A stretch of 8,472 nucleotides of DNA. Origin: an uncultured Elusimicrobia bacterium (GTDB lineage: Bacteria; Elusimicrobiota; Elusimicrobia; Elusimicrobiales; Elusimicrobiaceae). Shown piece after piece: positions 6,669 to 8,472 of this stretch. Every line of letters starts with the position of its first letter. The first letter of the stretch is position 1. The position numbers were made by a program, and so were the translations under genes. The notes under the pieces were generated by a model. That model ran no database searches. It was given only the letters and a program-made list of their open reading frames with translations, and was not told the DNA's origin. The stretch is taken from assembly GCA_947164805.1 (NCBI GenBank), contig CAMUXX010000028.1, positions 1 to 8,472 on the forward strand, in the 5' to 3' direction.

Positions 6669-7757
6669 ATGCTGTACTATTTATCAAATTTATCGGGGGA
6701 ATTTTCCGTCTTAAATATCTTTAGTTATATTACTTTTAGGGCCGGTGCCGCTTTGCTTTGCGGACTCTTGATTGCTTTAATTATTTCGCCCAAAATTATT
6801 GCAAAACTTCGGGCTCATAAAATCGGCCAAATTGAAAGGGATGACGGCCCTAAATCACATCTCAGTAAAAAAGGAACACCTACAATGGGGGGGATAATCA
6901 TTTTAATTAGTTTGCTTACTTCTGTTTTACTTTGGACACGTCTTGATAATAACTTTATTTGGCTGCTTATAATTGTTACCGTAATTTTGGCTTTGGCCGG
7001 TTTTGTTGATGATTACACTAAACTTATAAAGAAAAACACTGCAGGCGCCCCTTCCTGGCTTAAATTTGCGGCACAAATGCTTGCAGCTGTAATTGTTGTG
7101 GGATACTTGGGAGTAAATCCTCCTAATACGGAATATGCCACATCTTTAACAATTCCGTATTTCAGCAGTAAGGTTATGCTTAATTTGGGTGTATTTTATG
7201 CGGCTTTCGCAATGCTTGTAATAATAGGTTCCTCAAATGCAACAAATTTAACTGACGGGCTTGATGGGCTTGCTTCCGGCAGTGTGATTTTTTGCGCCGG
7301 CGCTTATATAGTTTTTGCATACATGGCAGGTAATATGGGGTTTGCGGAATATTTAAAAATTGTACCTGTTCCGGGAGCGGGGGAAATAGCGGTCTTTCTT
7401 TCTGCTTTAGTCGGTGCTTGCCTTGGATTCTTATGGTATAATGCATATCCGGCACAAGTTTTTATGGGGGATACAAGTTCCTTATTTTTAGGGGGTGTTA
7501 TTGCCACTTCCGCAATTTGTATTAAACAAGAACTTGTACTTGTAATTGCCGGAGGTCTGTTTGTTATGGAGGCTTTATCCGTAATTTTACAAATGGGATA
7601 TTTCAAATTAACAAAAGGTAAACGCATATTTAAAATGGCACCTTTGCATCATCATTTTGAACTCAAAGGTGTAGCGGAACCGAAAGTTATAGTAAGGTTT
7701 TGGATAGTAGGAATAATTTTGATGTTACTTGCTTTATCAACTTTAAAAATAAGGTAA
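6669..7757 (+). CDS. mraY: phospho-N-acetylmuramoyl-pentapeptide-transferase MraY (lipid I synthase)
   Basis: This 362-residue polytopic membrane enzyme (about ten hydrophobic segments) transfers phospho-MurNAc-pentapeptide to undecaprenyl phosphate, making lipid I at the inner face of the membrane. Signatures are DGPKSHLSKKGTPTMGG (residues 59-75), the Asp-Asp pair 114-115 in GFVDDY, NLTDGLDGLA (193-202), MGDTSSL with Asp268 (266-272) and the basic PLHHHFELKG (325-334). The family normally reads MGDTGSL or similar; here the Gly is Ser270. The length (E. coli is 360) and the N-terminal SYITFR segment match Gram-negative-type MraY rather than the shorter Firmicutes type. The ATG directly follows the murF TAA, with a strong AAGGAGGG seven bases upstream. 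ftsW follows after 3 nt, without the murD usually found between them. Confidence 0.97.
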   Translation: MLYYLSNLSGEFSVLNIFSYITFRAGAALLCGLLIALIISPKIIAKLRAHKIGQIERDDGPKSHLSKKGTPTMGGIIILISLLTSVLLWTRLDNNFIWLLIIVTVILALAGFVDDYTKLIKKNTAGAPSWLKFAAQMLAAVIVVGYLGVNPPNTEYATSLTIPYFSSKVMLNLGVFYAAFAMLVIIGSSNATNLTDGLDGLASGSVIFCAGAYIVFAYMAGNMGFAEYLKIVPVPGAGEIAVFLSALVGACLGFLWYNAYPAQVFMGDTSSLFLGGVIATSAICIKQELVLVIAGGLFVMEALSVILQMGYFKLTKGKRIFKMAPLHHHFELKGVAEPKVIVRFWIVGIILMLLALSTLKIR

Positions 7758-7760
7758 AAA

Positions 7761-8472
7761 ATGGGTAATATTTTACTTGTTAAAACACGTTTTTCAACAG
7801 CGTTAAAAAGCAAAAATAAAAGAGCACAAAGGCATGATAATTTGCCTCTTAATAAACCTCTTTTTGCTTTTGCGGTTATTATGGTTGTGTTTGGATTGGT
7901 GTTTACTTATTCATCAAGCGCATTTGATTCTATGCATTATTTTAAAAGACAGTTGATGTTTGACGTTATAGGTTTTTCATTAATGCTGTTTTTGGCAAAA
8001 TTTTTTACAAAACTTCATACTTTAAAAATATTTAAGCCGCTTTATATCTTATGGTTTTGCTGGGGCTTGCTTATTTGGGCCTTATTTAGCCCCGAAGCAG
8101 CCCATACACATCGTTGGATAAATTTGGGCTTTTTTAACTTACAACCTTCTGAATTTGCAAAAGTTGCTTTGATAATTTATTTGGCTTCGTTCTTCTCAAA
8201 AAGACCGTTAAAAACACGCACTGTTGCCACTTATGCGATACCTATTTTTTACTCTATAGTAACAATTGCATTAATTTATGCCGGGCGTGATTTGGGTATA
8301 CCGATTTTGCTTGCAACTGTTTTATTTTCCATGCTTATTATTGTGGAAATGCCTTTTAAGGGGATTGGTATACTTATGCTTTTTAGTTTGCCTTGTCTAG
8401 CGCTTGCCATATTTCATAAAGCATACCGCTTAAAAAGGATGTTCGGCTTTTTATTCGGGGAAGAATCTTACC
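7761..8472 (+). CDS. ftsW: SEDS peptidoglycan glycosyltransferase FtsW, 3'-truncated by the window
   Basis: The frame is open from ATG 7761 to the window end (237 complete codons). FtsW polymerises lipid II into septal glycan strands as partner of FtsI. After a basic cytoplasmic tail of about 33 residues, the first hydrophobic segment ends in GLVFTYSSSAF (45-55), typical of SEDS proteins. RWINLG (118-123) and LQPSEFAK (127-134) form the central family signature, and AGRDLG (174-179) corresponds to the conserved extracellular region containing the catalytic-type Asp (here Asp177; the family usually reads E/QPDLG). At least six hydrophobic segments are visible. RodA is the alternative, but position after ftsI, murF and mraY favours FtsW. 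An AAGG six bases before the ATG serves as the ribosome-binding site, and only 3 nt separate it from mraY. The C-terminal part is outside the window. Confidence 0.92.
   Translation, partial: MGNILLVKTRFSTALKSKNKRAQRHDNLPLNKPLFAFAVIMVVFGLVFTYSSSAFDSMHYFKRQLMFDVIGFSLMLFLAKFFTKLHTLKIFKPLYILWFCWGLLIWALFSPEAAHTHRWINLGFFNLQPSEFAKVALIIYLASFFSKRPLKTRTVATYAIPIFYSIVTIALIYAGRDLGIPILLATVLFSMLIIVEMPFKGIGILMLFSLPCLALAIFHKAYRLKRMFGFLFGEESY

Larger units (their letters stand above)
2..8472 (+). other. single co-directional operon segment: mnmG-rsmG-peptidase-rsmH-ftsL-ftsI-murF-mraY-ftsW
   Basis: All nine genes are on the plus strand. Successive junctions overlap by 11, 14, 8, 1, 23 and 29 nt, then are separated by 0 and 3 nt. 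No hairpin-plus-T-run terminator or intergenic space for a promoter is visible, so co-transcription is the simplest reading. A promoter buried inside a coding region cannot be excluded. The dcw portion follows the standard order except for missing mraZ, murE and murD. Confidence 0.8.

Noticed and set aside
7180..7627. Two minus-strand open frames opposite mraY (7180-7455 and 7304-7627)
   Set aside because: They lie wholly inside the secure mraY gene, overlap each other in different frames, have no recognisable motifs, and are expected shadows of a low-stop coding region.

Overview
The window is one dense run of eight plus-strand reading frames plus a ninth that is cut off at the right edge. 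It is the upstream part of a division and cell-wall (dcw) gene cluster, joined directly to a tRNA/rRNA-modification pair. By eye the G+C content is low, roughly one third, with A/T-rich third codon positions and uniform base use throughout. MraY has the longer N-terminus typical of Gram-negative-type (diderm) bacteria (residues 19-24 read SYITFR), so a low-G+C diderm is the best guess. An Elusimicrobiota-like or similar lineage is possible, but the sequence alone does not settle the phylum.

Layout, left to right: the C-terminal half of mnmG (tRNA wobble-uridine modification); rsmG (16S rRNA G527 N7-methyltransferase); an unnamed membrane-anchored zinc metallopeptidase of the Peptidase_MA-like (gluzincin) type; rsmH/mraW (16S rRNA C1402 N4-methyltransferase); a small ftsL-like bitopic protein; ftsI (class B penicillin-binding protein, septal transpeptidase); murF (UDP-MurNAc-tripeptide:D-Ala-D-Ala ligase); mraY (lipid I synthase); and the start of ftsW (SEDS glycosyltransferase).

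Every junction overlaps or is nearly butt-joined. Overlaps are 11, 14, 8, 1, 23 and 29 nt; murF/mraY has 0 nt between stop and start, and mraY/ftsW has 3 nt. There is no room for internal terminators or intergenic promoters, so the whole window looks like part of one transcript with translational coupling. No RNA genes, CRISPR arrays, insertion sequences or notable repeats were seen, and there is no gene-free stretch of any size.

Functionally, murF and mraY make and load the muropeptide precursor on the cytoplasmic face. FtsW and FtsI polymerise and cross-link it at the septum, with the FtsL-like protein as the expected scaffold/activator. RsmG, RsmH and MnmG tune the ribosome and tRNA. Departures from the textbook order are the absence of mraZ before rsmH, of murE between ftsI and murF, and of murD between mraY and ftsW, and the presence of the metallopeptidase where mraZ usually sits. 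This is mostly a conserved housekeeping region. The metallopeptidase, a shortened MnmG C-terminal domain and a few motif deviations are the parts most worth a second look.
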